Positions 45,251 through 54,700 of a DNA stretch of 64,000 nt are shown here, in pieces. Origin of the DNA: Prevotella sp. Lineage in GTDB: Bacteria > Bacteroidota > Bacteroidia > Bacteroidales > Bacteroidaceae. The DNA lies in contig JAFTQG010000049.1 of NCBI GenBank assembly GCA_017462915.1, forward strand, positions 173,287 to 237,286. Direction: 5' to 3'. The notes beneath the pieces were generated by a model, which saw only the letters and a list, made by a program, of their open reading frames with translations, made no database searches and had not been told where the DNA came from. Both the position numbers and the translations under genes were made by a program. Each line of letters opens with the position of its first letter. Positions within the stretch are counted from its first letter, which is position 1.

Positions 45251-45958
45251 ATGAAAACTCATACACAAGAGCACGATACCATCAATAATCTCAGCGACCG
45301 CCACAGGAAGGCCGTGGCAGAACTCCTGTCTCCGGAGTTCCAGCCTAAGGCAGACTGCCAGTGGTTTGTGATGAGGGTGACTTACGGACGTGCCGACAAG
45401 GCCGTGGAACATATCACGAGAGAGGCATGTAAAGACGCGGATGAAAACCCTAACGAGACGGACGACACATTGTCACTCCCATATTTCGCTTATACCCCAC
45501 ACGAGACGAAGGTCCAGATAAAGAACGGGAAAAGGAAAAAAGAGCGGGTGGCGTGTCTCCCCGGATATGTATTCTTCTACGGCAGGGAGGCTGACGCTTT
45601 CCGTTTCACACACCGTTCCAATGAAGACGAGGCACTGCCGTTCCTTGATTTTGCATACGACCACACCTCAAAGACGCTTTCGGGGACAGACAAGAGGATG
45701 ATCATACAAAGCCACGAGATGCTGAATTTCATGCGCCTTGCCGAGATAGACACTCCCAAGGCGTATTCGGTCACAGCCGAGGAGTGCCATTTCCGCAAAG
45801 GCGGCAAGGTGCGTATCGTCCACGGCGTGTTCAAGGGCATCGTGGGCAGGGTGGCGAGGATACACAGCCAGACCCGTGTCGTAGTGACCTTGGAGGGTAT
45901 CATACAATACGCTACAGCATATATCCCTTCGGCATTCATGGTTCCTGTGGAGGATTAA
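45251..45958 (+). CDS. UpxY-family transcription antiterminator (NusG-like)
   Basis: A 235-residue protein. The N-terminal NGN-like domain starts at QWFVMRVTYGRADKAVEHI, and the C-terminal KOW-like domain is at FRKGGKVRIVHGVFKGIVGR, followed by RVVVTLEGIIQYATAYIP. In Bacteroides, UpxY proteins allow RNA polymerase to read through the leaders of the capsular operon in which they are encoded. Here the gene lies on the opposite strand to the polysaccharide genes, divergent from the long-leader transcript of 43281-44729, which is its likely target. It carries an acidic insertion around residues 60-75 (ADENPNETDD). Confidence 0.88.
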   Translation: MKTHTQEHDTINNLSDRHRKAVAELLSPEFQPKADCQWFVMRVTYGRADKAVEHITREACKDADENPNETDDTLSLPYFAYTPHETKVQIKNGKRKKERVACLPGYVFFYGREADAFRFTHRSNEDEALPFLDFAYDHTSKTLSGTDKRMIIQSHEMLNFMRLAEIDTPKAYSVTAEECHFRKGGKVRIVHGVFKGIVGRVARIHSQTRVVVTLEGIIQYATAYIPSAFMVPVED

Positions 45959-46028
45959 TATTAACCTTAACGATAACGACCTTAACCATAACCTTAACGA
46001 TAACCTTAACGATAGCCTTAACCTTAAG
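45958..46028. repeat. hexamer array after upxY (CTTAAC/GATAAC family)
   Basis: About eleven hexamers of CCTTAAC, GATAAC and CATAAC types run directly from the upxY stop codon. They are degenerate but nearly all in phase, and belong to the same family as the arrays around wzt and wzm. Confidence 0.7.
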
Positions 46029-46102
46029 GACAAAAGAACAGCATCAGACTGACACCCAAGATGTTTTCACCCTTTTTGGGTACAAGGAGCTGTCAGTAAA
46101 AG

Positions 46103-46174
46103 GGTGACACTTTACCTTGTAAAAGGTGACACTTCTGCCTGTAAAAGGTAACGGTTTGCCGTACGAAAGGTTAC
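46103..46174. repeat. GGTNAC array 2: four units at exact 22-bp period
   Basis: Cores GGTGAC (46103), GGTGAC (46125), GGTAAC (46147) and GGTTAC (46169) are each exactly 22 bases apart and preceded by AAAA/GAAA. Every unit keeps GGTNAC with a variable fourth base. Confidence 0.8.
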
Positions 46175-46348
46175 CTTTGGCGGTTTAGTGGTTTTGCCGT
46201 GTGGTGTTCTTGGAGATATATTGCATGTTTGGGGAATAGCGGGAATAGCCTTTATAGCCGGAGTGACAGCAATAGACGCACAACCGTAGAACCATATACA
46301 ACCGCACGACCGCATGTATAACCGTATTTTCTGCCGCACGTAAAAAAA

Positions 46349-46386
46349 ATCAGGCTACAGTCACAACCTGTGAACTGTAGCCTGAT
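46349..46386 (-). terminator. rho-independent terminator of the wecG-wza-wzc transcript
   Basis: ATCAGGCTACAGT (46349-46361) pairs perfectly with ACTGTAGCCTGAT (46374-46386). On the minus strand the 13-bp stem is followed by eight T. It closes the transcript ending with wzc. Confidence 0.9.
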
Positions 46387-46429
46387 GCTTTCTGTCATGA
46401 ATATGTCATAAGTCCGCTTGCGCGCACTG

Positions 46430-48955
46430 TCACTTTTCCTCATTACCATAGTGGCTCGAATATGCCGAACCGTAACCATAGCCTCCGTAACCGTAGCCGT
46501 AACCATAGCCGTATCTGTAACCGTAACGACGGTAACCGTAACGGGAATTGGCGGTCAGCGTGCCGTTGAGGATGATGCCCAGATTATTGAATTTCTGTTC
46601 GTTATAGTATTCGTCTATGATATGCAGGAACTCCAGTTCCATGAGACCGACACGGATAATGAACAGGGAGATGTCGGCATATTTCGCTATAATCGATGTA
46701 TCGGCGACAATCTCCACAGGAGGACAGTCGAAGAATACATAGTCGAACTCCTCGCGCAGTTCCTTTATCAGTTCTCCGAAGCGGTCATAGGCAAGAATCT
46801 CCGCAGGGTTTGGAGGCAGGGTTCCTACCGGGAGGACATACAGCCAGTCGGAGGTCTCTGACTTTACGAGGATGTCGTGCCAGTCGGTCACTGTGCCGTT
46901 GATGTAATCGGAGATACCCTTCTCCGGCTTGCCGACATAAGAAGAGAGGTTGCGGCGACGCAAGTCAAGGTCAAGGGCTATGACTTTCTTCTTCTTCAGC
47001 GACATGCATAGCGCAAGGTTGTATGAGACAAAGGTCTTGCCCGAACCGGGATTCATGGATGTTGTCATGATGACTTTCGTGTCAGGGTTATTGCCTATGA
47101 CAAACTCCACATTGGTACGTAGCACGCGGAAGGCCTCATTGATGACATTACGCGAGCCATGCTTCACCACGACACGGTTGATATGCTCCTCCTTGACATA
47201 CGTGTGTGAGTTGCGCTTATACATACGTTTCAATGCACGCCACATCCACAGGAGATTGATGTTATTGAGCATCCGTTCCCACAGCGAGGTATCGTTTGCC
47301 TCATTGAAATCTACCTGAGGGAGCTCTCCGATAAACGGCGCCGACAGCTTCTCTATATCCCTGCGTCCGCGCACCTTGCTGTTCATCCATTCGCGCACGA
47401 CGATGAACATCAACGGGAACAGCAGGCCGATGCCCAAGGCTATGAGGATGACGTTCCTGACATTAGGATACGCCTGTCTGTTGGAGCCTCCTGCCGGCTG
47501 GAGCACACGGGTATTGTATGCGGCGAAAGCCTGATTCAGCTCGTTCTGCTCACGTGTCTGCAGGAGATATGTGTACAACTGCTCCTTTATCTTCAGACGA
47601 CGCTCTATATCGACATAAAGTTTCTGCTTGCCAGGGGTAGCGCCGATGCGTACATTGTTTTTCTCCGTGGTCTTGTGCAGAAGATTCATCTGTGTATTAA
47701 GAGTGCCGACATGGTTGTCTACCGTGACGACTATGCCATGACGCAACACGGCAAGCTGCTTGTCAAGGTCAGAGACAAGAGGGTTGGCCTCCGAGGATGC
47801 AGAGATGAGGTTGGTGCGCTGGAGTACCAAGGCGTTATACTGGTTGACCTGCTGTGCCAAGGCCGGGTTGTTGATGCCTGCGCTGAGCGGTATAGCCTGT
47901 GACGGGTCGGTCGTCTTGTTTATATAGTCACGGAAATAGCGTGTCAGGGTCAGTTCGTTGTCTATATTGTCACCTTCGCTCTCATACTGGTTGGAACGCT
48001 CCATGTATGTCGCGCCTTCCGAGGAATAGTCTATGGTGCGGTTAGATACCTGGTACGATGTCATCTCGTCCTCTACATCGCCAAGCTCTACTTCTATAGC
48101 CTTCAGACGTTCGTCGATGAACTTCTTGGTAGCCACGACCACTTGGTTGCGGTTCTCTACCCACATCTCGTTGTATATGGCAATCAATGTATTAAGGGCA
48201 TCATCAGCACGCTCGATGTTCACATCAGAGAGCGACAGGTCGATTACCGATGACTCGTCATTGGTATTGGCAACGACAAGTCCGGAGAGGAAATACCCCG
48301 TAGCGGCCTCGATGCTTGTCTTTGTCACGGTGATATCATCATCGGCACGTGAGTCGAAAGCCGTTGTAGGACGGATGATGATGTATCCGAAAGGCATCTT
48401 TGAGATACGGTTCATGCGTACATCAAACTTCTTGGTCTTCCCGCCATCCTCGTATTTGACCTGCACGGTGTTCCTATCCTTCACATGCATATCGAACTGC
48501 AGGTTGTCCAATGCCTCCTTATTGAAGAACTGCACTTCAACAGGCAGGCTTGAGCCATAGATGGTTGTATTGCGCAGATGTCCGCGGATTTCATACTGTA
48601 CGTCAAGATTCAGCCTCTCCACGACCCTTGCCATCAATGCCGGCTTGCGGAGAGCTATCATCTCGTTATTAAGAGATGTTGTCGTCTGTGAGCGTGAAGA
48701 GCGGTATCTGCTGAATACATTGTCAAGCTCGCGGCCGTTGGCATCGTCCTTTACGATGATTGAGGTGGAGCGGGTAAAGACCGGTGGCGTGACGCGCAGA
48801 TACAACGCCGCCACAAGGAATGTGGAGACAAGGCACAACACGAACCAGTACCAGTTGCTCAGACAAAGTCCTATCACATCGACAATGCTGAGGGAGTTGC
48901 TGTCTTCCTGCTGCTTCAGCATTTGTTTCTGCCTCGCTGTAAGTTTCTTTTCCAT
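46430..48955 (-). CDS. Wzc-type polysaccharide co-polymerase / tyrosine autokinase
   Basis: An 841-residue inner-membrane protein. It has an N-terminal Wzz domain with a transmembrane helix near residues 30-52, a long periplasmic coiled-coil region, a GNVR-like end and second helix around residues 500-525, and a cytoplasmic BY-kinase domain. The kinase has Walker A MTTSMNPGSGKTFVSYNL, Walker A' ALDLDLRRRNL and Walker B YVFFDCPP. The C-terminus is the Tyr cluster (RYGYRYGYGYGYGYGGYGYG), whose phosphorylation controls chain length and export. Here it is a near-perfect Gly-Tyr repeat. It forms a unit with the wza-like gene upstream and is closed by a terminator. Confidence 0.93.
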   Translation of the reverse strand: MEKKLTARQKQMLKQQEDSNSLSIVDVIGLCLSNWYWFVLCLVSTFLVAALYLRVTPPVFTRSTSIIVKDDANGRELDNVFSRYRSSRSQTTTSLNNEMIALRKPALMARVVERLNLDVQYEIRGHLRNTTIYGSSLPVEVQFFNKEALDNLQFDMHVKDRNTVQVKYEDGGKTKKFDVRMNRISKMPFGYIIIRPTTAFDSRADDDITVTKTSIEAATGYFLSGLVVANTNDESSVIDLSLSDVNIERADDALNTLIAIYNEMWVENRNQVVVATKKFIDERLKAIEVELGDVEDEMTSYQVSNRTIDYSSEGATYMERSNQYESEGDNIDNELTLTRYFRDYINKTTDPSQAIPLSAGINNPALAQQVNQYNALVLQRTNLISASSEANPLVSDLDKQLAVLRHGIVVTVDNHVGTLNTQMNLLHKTTEKNNVRIGATPGKQKLYVDIERRLKIKEQLYTYLLQTREQNELNQAFAAYNTRVLQPAGGSNRQAYPNVRNVILIALGIGLLFPLMFIVVREWMNSKVRGRRDIEKLSAPFIGELPQVDFNEANDTSLWERMLNNINLLWMWRALKRMYKRNSHTYVKEEHINRVVVKHGSRNVINEAFRVLRTNVEFVIGNNPDTKVIMTTSMNPGSGKTFVSYNLALCMSLKKKKVIALDLDLRRRNLSSYVGKPEKGISDYINGTVTDWHDILVKSETSDWLYVLPVGTLPPNPAEILAYDRFGELIKELREEFDYVFFDCPPVEIVADTSIIAKYADISLFIIRVGLMELEFLHIIDEYYNEQKFNNLGIILNGTLTANSRYGYRRYGYRYGYGYGYGYGGYGYGSAYSSHYGNEEK

Positions 48956-49011
48956 ATTCTGCTCTAATTATAGGATTCCTTTCCAAGATTTTCCTCGTAT
49001 GGCAACAACAC

Positions 49012-49806
49012 TTATTTTATTACATCTGTCAAGGCCAGTATCGACAATATGAGGCCGAAAGAGCCGGTCCAGAAGCCCCAGCTCTGGAAGAGGTTGCCGT
49101 TGACTGTAGAGTTTCTCTTTGACTTATCGTTAGGCTCTATGTACACTATGTCGTTCTGATGCACATAGTATGCCGGGGAGTCGTACACGTTTTTCATCAT
49201 TGTGAGGTCCAGCTCATACTGGCTGCGCACACCGTCCTCTTCACGTATGACAAGCACGTTCTTGCGGAGAGCGTCTATATCAAGGTCGCCCACCTCGCCG
49301 AGAAGCTCGAAGAAGGTCATGTTGTCGCGCTCGATATTGACACGGCGGCCACCACCTTGCCCGAGAATCGTGACATAGAGCCCCGTATACTCCACCTTTA
49401 CTATCGCGTCATCGACGAGCTTTGTCGTGCGGAGCACATTGGTAAGGGAGTCGGTAAGCTGCTGACGGTTCATGCCTGCCGCCTGTATCTTGCCGAGCAC
49501 AGGGAAGTCCACCTTGCCGTTTTCATCAATAAGGTATCCTTGCTTGTTGTTGCCCTGGCCACCCATGTTCTGCATGGTATTGTCATTGATATTAAACTGC
49601 TTTGTCAGTTCCTCATTACGCGATTTCACGTATATGCTGACACGGTCACCCGGACGCAGCTTAAAAGGGATGGATTTATAAGCGGCAACGGCTTCAGAGG
49701 AGCCAGGCTTCTTATCCTGAAAATATGCTATGTCCTTAGGCGCGGAACAAGACCACAGACCGACGAAAACGAGAACAAGGGCGAAAGCCTTTATTATCTT
49801 ATTCAT
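49012..49806 (-). CDS. polysaccharide export lipoprotein (Wza-like)
   Basis: A 264-residue protein with a lipoprotein signal (ALVLVFVGLWSCSAPKD; lipobox Cys near residue 20). A Poly_export domain follows (FKLRPGDRVSIYVKSRNEEL), then SLBB-like domain text from FPVLGKIQAAGMNRQQL onward. The C-terminus ends in a hydrophobic helix (WGFWTGSFGLILSILAL) that would span the outer membrane, as in Wza-type portals. It is transcribed with wzc, 56 bases downstream, and likely with the GT26 gene 123 bases upstream. Confidence 0.92.
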   Translation of the reverse strand: MNKIIKAFALVLVFVGLWSCSAPKDIAYFQDKKPGSSEAVAAYKSIPFKLRPGDRVSIYVKSRNEELTKQFNINDNTMQNMGGQGNNKQGYLIDENGKVDFPVLGKIQAAGMNRQQLTDSLTNVLRTTKLVDDAIVKVEYTGLYVTILGQGGGRRVNIERDNMTFFELLGEVGDLDIDALRKNVLVIREEDGVRSQYELDLTMMKNVYDSPAYYVHQNDIVYIEPNDKSKRNSTVNGNLFQSWGFWTGSFGLILSILALTDVIK

Positions 49807-49929
49807 ACTTTATTGAAAAACGTTTTATATGTTTACTAATGTTCTATTTCACTTTACTAATGCACTATTCCTACAAGTCATTTTCCTCATACGGCGGTGT
49901 ATCAGCAAGTCCGCCGGAGCCTTCTGGAG

Positions 49930-50712
49930 TCACAGTGCATGGGAGGGGTAAGACGCTTCATGCTGCCTGCCGGGGAAGATTTTCTCTCTCAGTACAGCTA
50001 TGATGAATTTTGTATTTCCTATGATATAGCGACGCCACATGCGGCGTGGGTCGGAGCACAAGCGGTGCAACCATTCAAGGCCATACTTCTGCATGACAAG
50101 CGGTGCCCGCTTGCTGGTGCCTGCAAAAAAGTCGAAAACGGCGCCGATAGTACCTACATGGCAGTCTATCTCCAGTTCTTCCCAGTGTGCCCTCACCCAC
50201 TTTTCCTGCTTCGGAGCTGTCATTCCTATGAAAAGCAGGTCGGGCTTGGCCTCGTTAACCGCTGCGACCATGGCTGCGCTGTCCTCTGCAGAGAACTCTT
50301 CCTTGAACGGAGGGCTGTAGGTCACGACATCGAGATTGGGAAAATCCTTTGCCGCTCTCATGCGGATGGCGGACAGGACCTGTTCTGAAGAGCCGAGGAA
50401 CATGGCTCTCTTGCGCTTGCCCGAGGCTGGCGCGGGCAAGGAATTCAGGCGGTTCATCTCACACATGAAGACGTCCCATCCCGGCACACGTTGTTGTGGA
50501 GGACGCGGATTGCCGACAAAGCGTGTAGCCATGACAATGCTGACACCGTCCGGCACAAGATAGTCTCCACTGACAAGAGCCTTGGCAAAGGCTTCATCTT
50601 TCAGTGCACATATATATGAATACGCATTTACCGTATTGATAAGTGTCTTTCCTGGCGGGATATCTCTCAGATCCTGTCTACAGTTAACAAGATTCAGTTC
50701 TTTTAATTTCAT
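49930..50712 (-). CDS. WecG/TagA/CpsF-family (GT26) glycosyltransferase
   Basis: From the ATG at 50712 this gives 260 residues with NAYSYICALKDEAFAKAL, YLVPDGVSIVMA, LLFIGMTAPKQEKWVRAHW and GAVFDFFAGTSKRAPLVMQK, the order of blocks found in the GT26 family. Such enzymes add the second sugar (for example N-acetylmannosamine) onto a lipid-linked first sugar. A longer ATG at 50760 lies upstream of the -7 element at 50750-50757, so it cannot be used from that promoter; 50712 is the start. It is the first gene of the wza-wzc transcript and divergent from recA. Confidence 0.9.
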   Translation of the reverse strand: MKLKELNLVNCRQDLRDIPPGKTLINTVNAYSYICALKDEAFAKALVSGDYLVPDGVSIVMATRFVGNPRPPQQRVPGWDVFMCEMNRLNSLPAPASGKRKRAMFLGSSEQVLSAIRMRAAKDFPNLDVVTYSPPFKEEFSAEDSAAMVAAVNEAKPDLLFIGMTAPKQEKWVRAHWEELEIDCHVGTIGAVFDFFAGTSKRAPLVMQKYGLEWLHRLCSDPRRMWRRYIIGNTKFIIAVLREKIFPGRQHEASYPSHAL

Positions 50713-50749
50713 TTTCGACAAGCAGATACACATATAGGTATTGCAGTTG

Positions 50750-50781
50750 CAAATGTACACATTTTTTATGAACTTGCCAAA
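50750..50781 (-). promoter_or_regulatory. promoter of the GT26-wza-wzc transcript
   Basis: On the minus strand TTTG (50778-50781) and TACATTTG (50750-50757) are 20 bases apart. The start would be near 50743, leaving about 30 bases before the ATG at 50712. This decides the start of the GT26 gene. Confidence 0.75.
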
Positions 50782-50838
50782 TAATCGTCACGAAAAAGGC
50801 AAACTTCTTGCATTTTAACACATTTTTCCGTCATAAGA

Positions 50839-50869
50839 TTTGCAATAACCATTAATTTTCGTAACTTTG
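50839..50869 (+). promoter_or_regulatory. recA promoter
   Basis: TTTG (50839-50842) and TAACTTTG (50862-50869) are 19 bases apart on the plus strand. The leader of about 107 bases contains a hairpin (50891-50908 with 50913-50933, including GGCAAGCAA/TTGCGTTTTGCC text). No LexA-type box was recognised. Confidence 0.75.
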
Positions 50870-50982
50870 CAAAGAAGAAGGCGACGTTTTCGGCAAGCAA
50901 ATGAGCACAGCCGTGCTTACTTGCGTTTTGCCGGAATACAGCTGAAAGTACATGAGTACGAACTAAAAACACATAAATCAAT

Positions 50983-52005
50983 ATGGCAAAAAAAGAAATG
51001 GAAGAGCAGGTCAACGACCCTAAAGCCGCCAAACTGCAGGCGTTGAAGGCTGCTATGGCCAAGATAGAGAAGGATTTCGGCAAAGGCTCGATCATGAAAC
51101 TCGGCGAGCAGCAGGTCGAGAAAGTTGACGTCATCCCTACCGGTTCGCTGAGCCTTGACATAGCCCTCGGCGTGGGCGGATACCCAAAAGGACGTATCAT
51201 AGAGATTTACGGTCCGGAGTCTTCAGGCAAGACAACTCTTGCCATACATGCCATCGCCGAGGCACAGAAACAGGGCGGCATGGCGGCAATCATCGATGCG
51301 GAGCACGCCTTTGACCGCTTCTATGCCGCCAATCTCGGAGTGGATGTGGACAACCTCCTCATATCACAGCCGGACAACGGCGAGCAGGCTTTGCAGATTG
51401 CCGACCAGCTCATCTCCTCCGCTGCCGTGGACATCGTGGTGATAGACTCTGTCGCCGCGCTGACTCCAAAGGCCGAGATAGAGGGTGATATGGGCGACAA
51501 CAAGGTGGGCTTGCAGGCACGCCTTATGTCGCAGGCTCTCCGTAAGCTGACATCAACGATATCAAAGACCAATACAACGTGTATCTTCATCAACCAGCTG
51601 CGTGAGAAAATCGGCATAATGTTCGGCAATCCAGAGACTACAACAGGCGGCAATGCCCTGAAATTCTATGCCAGTGTACGTCTCGACATCCGCCCTTCCA
51701 CAGCGATAAAGGACGGAGACGAGGTTCTCGGCAAGCTCACCAAGGTGAAGGTCGTGAAGAACAAGGTCGCGCCTCCTTTCCGCAAGGCAGAGTTCGAGAT
51801 TCTCTTCGGACAGGGAATATCCAAGGTTGGCGAGATACTTGACATCGCCGTAGACAAGAACATCATCAAGAAGTCCGGCTCATGGTTCAGCTATGAAGAG
51901 ACAAGGCTTGCACAGGGCCGTGACGCCGTAAAGCAGCTCTTGCTCGACAATCCTGAGCTATGCGAGGAAATCGAGGCGAAAGTAAGGGCTGCACTTGCCG
52001 AATAA
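50983..52005 (+). CDS. recA: recombinase A
   Basis: RecA polymerises on single-stranded DNA and drives homologous strand exchange and repair. The 340-residue protein has Walker [14 protein letters not shown] near residue 72, the [15 protein letters not shown] block (Asp-Phe replacing the usual Asp-Pro-x-Tyr), Walker [13 protein letters not shown] and the DNA-binding loop [20 protein letters not shown]. The C-terminal tail is short. It has its own promoter and terminator. It is divergent from the polysaccharide transcript that starts with the GT26 gene. Confidence 0.98.
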   Translation: MAKKEMEEQVNDPKAAKLQALKAAMAKIEKDFGKGSIMKLGEQQVEKVDVIPTGSLSLDIALGVGGYPKGRIIEIYGPESSGKTTLAIHAIAEAQKQGGMAAIIDAEHAFDRFYAANLGVDVDNLLISQPDNGEQALQIADQLISSAAVDIVVIDSVAALTPKAEIEGDMGDNKVGLQARLMSQALRKLTSTISKTNTTCIFINQLREKIGIMFGNPETTTGGNALKFYASVRLDIRPSTAIKDGDEVLGKLTKVKVVKNKVAPPFRKAEFEILFGQGISKVGEILDIAVDKNIIKKSGSWFSYEETRLAQGRDAVKQLLLDNPELCEEIEAKVRAALAE

Positions 52006-52030
52006 GCAACCTTTTTTCATGCAGGAAACA

Positions 52031-52075
52031 GAAATACAGGGCAGGCCGTGTATCGGCTTGCCCTGTATTTCTTTC
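52031..52075 (+). terminator. recA terminator
   Basis: GAAATACAGGGCA (52031-52043) pairs perfectly with TGCCCTGTATTTC (52059-52071) over 13 bases, followed by TTTCC. It lies 26 bases after the recA stop codon. Confidence 0.75.
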
Positions 52076-52137
52076 CAAGACTTTGTGGCAAACATCACCA
52101 TACAGAAGACTATTAGCCACCATACTGCAAAAGACAC

Positions 52138-53040
52138 ATGAACATCGAGCCCCGTTACATCCCGAAAGACATGGCAAAGCCCAAGACAGAGATAAGCATT
52201 TCGGACTTTCTCGTGCTCAATCTCGGCTTTGCACGAACCATCCACCATTGGAAAAACCATGACATCTCGTCGCCTTTCCTCCGCATATATTATATAAGGA
52301 AAGGGAAAGCCATACTTCACCTGCCGGAGAAAGACATGGAAGTCGTGCCCGGCAACATGTATCTCATACCCAACTACATGCCGCATTCATACGAGTGTGA
52401 CCCGGGATTCGAATTCTATTACCTGTTCTTTCTTGTCAACAACAGAAACAAGGCGGACATATTCGACACATACACGTTCCCTACGACCGTGCACGGCAAC
52501 CACGCCACACAACTCCTTTTCGAGAACTACTGCGACCTGTATCCACAGCTCAACCTGCCTACCCTAACAGCAGAGGCCTTCGACAATCATCCTTCATATC
52601 ACTCGTACATCAAGGCATACATGCAGATGGAGAACTACGAGAAGATGCAGCTGCACGGATTCGTGGAGATACTCATGTCGTACTTCGTGAAACATGCCGA
52701 GGCGCGCCTCATCGTCAAAGACGAAAGAATAGGACATCTGCTCGGCTACATCATGGAGCATATCGGCGAGACCATCACCGTCAAGCAGCTTGCCGACAAG
52801 GCTTGCCTCACGGAATCCTATCTTGTCAGGGCATTCCGGCAGGGCATGGGCATAACTCCTTTGCAATATGTGATAAAGAAAAAGATACAGTACGCACAGA
52901 CTCTCCTCCTCGGCACAGACAAGAGCGTACTGGAGATATGCAGGGATGCCGGATTCAAAGATGCCTCGTACTTCATCCGTCTGTTCAAGAAGAACATCGG
53001 ATTCACACCACAAGAATACAGAAACGGACTTATCGGATAG
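52138..53040 (+). CDS. AraC-family transcription regulator
   Basis: A 300-residue protein. The N-terminal 170 residues form a cupin-like ligand domain (LPEKDMEVVPGNMYLIPNYM). The C-terminal 100 residues contain two helix-turn-helix elements, with VKQLADKACLTESYLVRAFR and the conserved SVLEICRDAGFKDASYFIRL followed by FKKNIGFTPQEYR. The ligand is unknown, and the fold suggests a sugar or small molecule. It is followed by the FadL-type porin gene, which has its own promoter, so direct regulation is possible but unproved. Confidence 0.92.
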   Translation: MNIEPRYIPKDMAKPKTEISISDFLVLNLGFARTIHHWKNHDISSPFLRIYYIRKGKAILHLPEKDMEVVPGNMYLIPNYMPHSYECDPGFEFYYLFFLVNNRNKADIFDTYTFPTTVHGNHATQLLFENYCDLYPQLNLPTLTAEAFDNHPSYHSYIKAYMQMENYEKMQLHGFVEILMSYFVKHAEARLIVKDERIGHLLGYIMEHIGETITVKQLADKACLTESYLVRAFRQGMGITPLQYVIKKKIQYAQTLLLGTDKSVLEICRDAGFKDASYFIRLFKKNIGFTPQEYRNGLIG

Positions 53041-53111
53041 AACATTCTGCGCCCTCCGATAGTACATTTTAGGCGAAATACATATCTAACCGTATGTTTT
53101 TATAGCAGTTT

Positions 53112-53143
53112 TTTGGACATAGAGATAATAAGCCTTAATTTTG
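53112..53143 (+). promoter_or_regulatory. promoter of the FadL-type porin gene
   Basis: TTTG (53112-53115) and TAATTTTG (53136-53143) are 20 bases apart. The start would fall near 53150. Confidence 0.65.
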
Positions 53144-53234
53144 CAAACGTGAATTCACCGATGAAAGCGTGACACTTGCCAGTGCTTTCCATAATGCGGT
53201 GAACATGCAGAATAGAAAAAACATTATCACCAAC

Positions 53235-54629
53235 ATGTTCAAGAAACACATTTTGTCATTCTCGCTGTGTCTCGTCACAGCTTCTCAGGCCATTGCCGGA
53301 GGCCTTGTCACAAACTCCAACCAGAGTGCATCCTTCCTGCGCAATCCTGCACGCGATGCCGTGATAGACATCGACGGCATATACACTAACCCGGCAGGCA
53401 TATCATTTATGCCACTCGGATTCCATCTCGGATTTACATTGCAGCATCCTGAGCAGGAGCGCAACATCACAACGACATTCCCTACCCTCGCGCAGAACAT
53501 CAACCATCTCGGCGAGAGCACACGGAAATTCCACGGACAGGCCTCAGCACCTATCGTCCCGAGCTTCCAGGCGGCATACGTCTGGGAGCGTTGGACTGCC
53601 ATGGCGTCGTTCGCATTCTCCGGCGGAGGCGGCAAATGTGAGTTTGATGATGGCATAGGAAGCATCGAAAGCATCTTCTCGCTCCTGCCGTCGTTTGCTC
53701 AAATGAAAGACATCCCTGCTGCAGGCTATTCACTCAATTCTTTCATGAAAGGCCGCCAATATTACCTCGGCATACAACTCGGGGCTGGTTATAAAATCAA
53801 CGACCATCTCGCTGTCTCCGCAGGCCTGCGCAGCGTAATCGGAACGGCGACATACACCGGATATGTCAAGGACATAGCCCTGTACGCTGCAGACGGCACG
53901 CAGTTGCCACAAGCCGTTCTCGGCGGAATAATGCAGGCCATGGGAGACCCTACCGGCACCGGCGAGATTGACATGACAACAGACCAAAGCTGCATAGGCT
54001 GGACTCCTGTGATAGGCATCGACTGGCGTATCAATGACCATTGGAACATAGCGGCAAAATACGAGTTCCGCACAAAGATGTCATTGAAGAACACTTCTAC
54101 CATGAATGATTTCGCACGCTCCCAGCCGACCCTTGACAAATTCAACGACAAGAAGAACGAGAAAGTGCGCGACGATATACCTACCACAATCACTTTCGGC
54201 GCACAGTATTCCCCGATAAGCGCCGTCCGCATCAACGGAGGCTTCCATTTCTATGACGACTGCAACGCCAAGAAATTCAACAACGAAGAGGAACTCATAG
54301 ACCGTGGCACAGTGGAATTTCTGCTCGGCGCGGAATGGGACGCGACAAAATGGCTCACCGTAAGTGGCGGATGGCAGAACACGAGCTACGGACTCTCCGA
54401 TGAATACATGCAGGACATGAGCTTCAACTGCAGCAGCAACATGCTTGCCCTCGGCGTAAGGCTCAAGGCTTCCGAGAAAATCAGTGTAGACCTCGGATAC
54501 ATGCATAATTTCTACAAGGACAGGACAGTAGAGACAACAAAAAATATCGCCGGCATGGAACTTGCGAAGAAAGATGTCTATGAGCGCACAAATGCCGTGT
54601 TTGCCATAGGTGTGAATATGGATTTCTAA
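53235..54629 (+). CDS. OmpP1/FadL-family outer-membrane transporter
   Basis: From the ATG at 53235 it gives 464 residues with a signal peptide (MFKKHILSFSLCLVTASQA), then GGLVTNSNQSASFLRNPARD, which is the plug-like N-terminus of the OmpP1/FadL family. The N-terminal Asn-Pro-Ala motif recurs as YTNPAGISFMPLGF. The rest is beta-barrel-type alternation to the C-terminal Phe. An ATG 66 bases earlier (53169) would bury the signal peptide and is rejected. It probably imports hydrophobic compounds such as fatty acids. Confidence 0.88.
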   Translation: MFKKHILSFSLCLVTASQAIAGGLVTNSNQSASFLRNPARDAVIDIDGIYTNPAGISFMPLGFHLGFTLQHPEQERNITTTFPTLAQNINHLGESTRKFHGQASAPIVPSFQAAYVWERWTAMASFAFSGGGGKCEFDDGIGSIESIFSLLPSFAQMKDIPAAGYSLNSFMKGRQYYLGIQLGAGYKINDHLAVSAGLRSVIGTATYTGYVKDIALYAADGTQLPQAVLGGIMQAMGDPTGTGEIDMTTDQSCIGWTPVIGIDWRINDHWNIAAKYEFRTKMSLKNTSTMNDFARSQPTLDKFNDKKNEKVRDDIPTTITFGAQYSPISAVRINGGFHFYDDCNAKKFNNEEELIDRGTVEFLLGAEWDATKWLTVSGGWQNTSYGLSDEYMQDMSFNCSSNMLALGVRLKASEKISVDLGYMHNFYKDRTVETTKNIAGMELAKKDVYERTNAVFAIGVNMDF

Positions 54630-54641
54630 ACAAAGACTTAT

Positions 54642-54696
54642 AACAGATGCTGCCAGTCATTAATGATTTACACTACAATGACTGGCAGCATCTGTT
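54642..54696. terminator. bidirectional terminator between porin gene and HipB-like gene
   Basis: AACAGATGCTGCCAGTCAT (54642-54660) pairs perfectly with its complement at 54678-54696 over 19 bases. It lies 12 bases after the porin stop and 4 bases before the HipB-like stop (minus strand). The T-run is short on both sides. Confidence 0.75.
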
Positions 54697-54700
54697 TGCT

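Larger units (their letters stand above)
45959..46429. other. convergent intergenic region between upxY and wzc
   Basis: No gene is supported. From left to right it holds the hexamer array (to 46028), GGTNAC array 2 (46103-46174), CGGTT/ACCG-rich low-complexity text (46170-46330) similar to that near 40240-40270, and the wzc terminator (46349-46386). The short open frames here are repeat shadows. Confidence 0.65.

Noticed and set aside
45251-45958. Invertible promoter as found in Bacteroides capsule loci
   Set aside because: No inverted repeats of the expected kind flank the promoter and no invertase gene is in the window; the repeated 62-bp block is direct and elsewhere.
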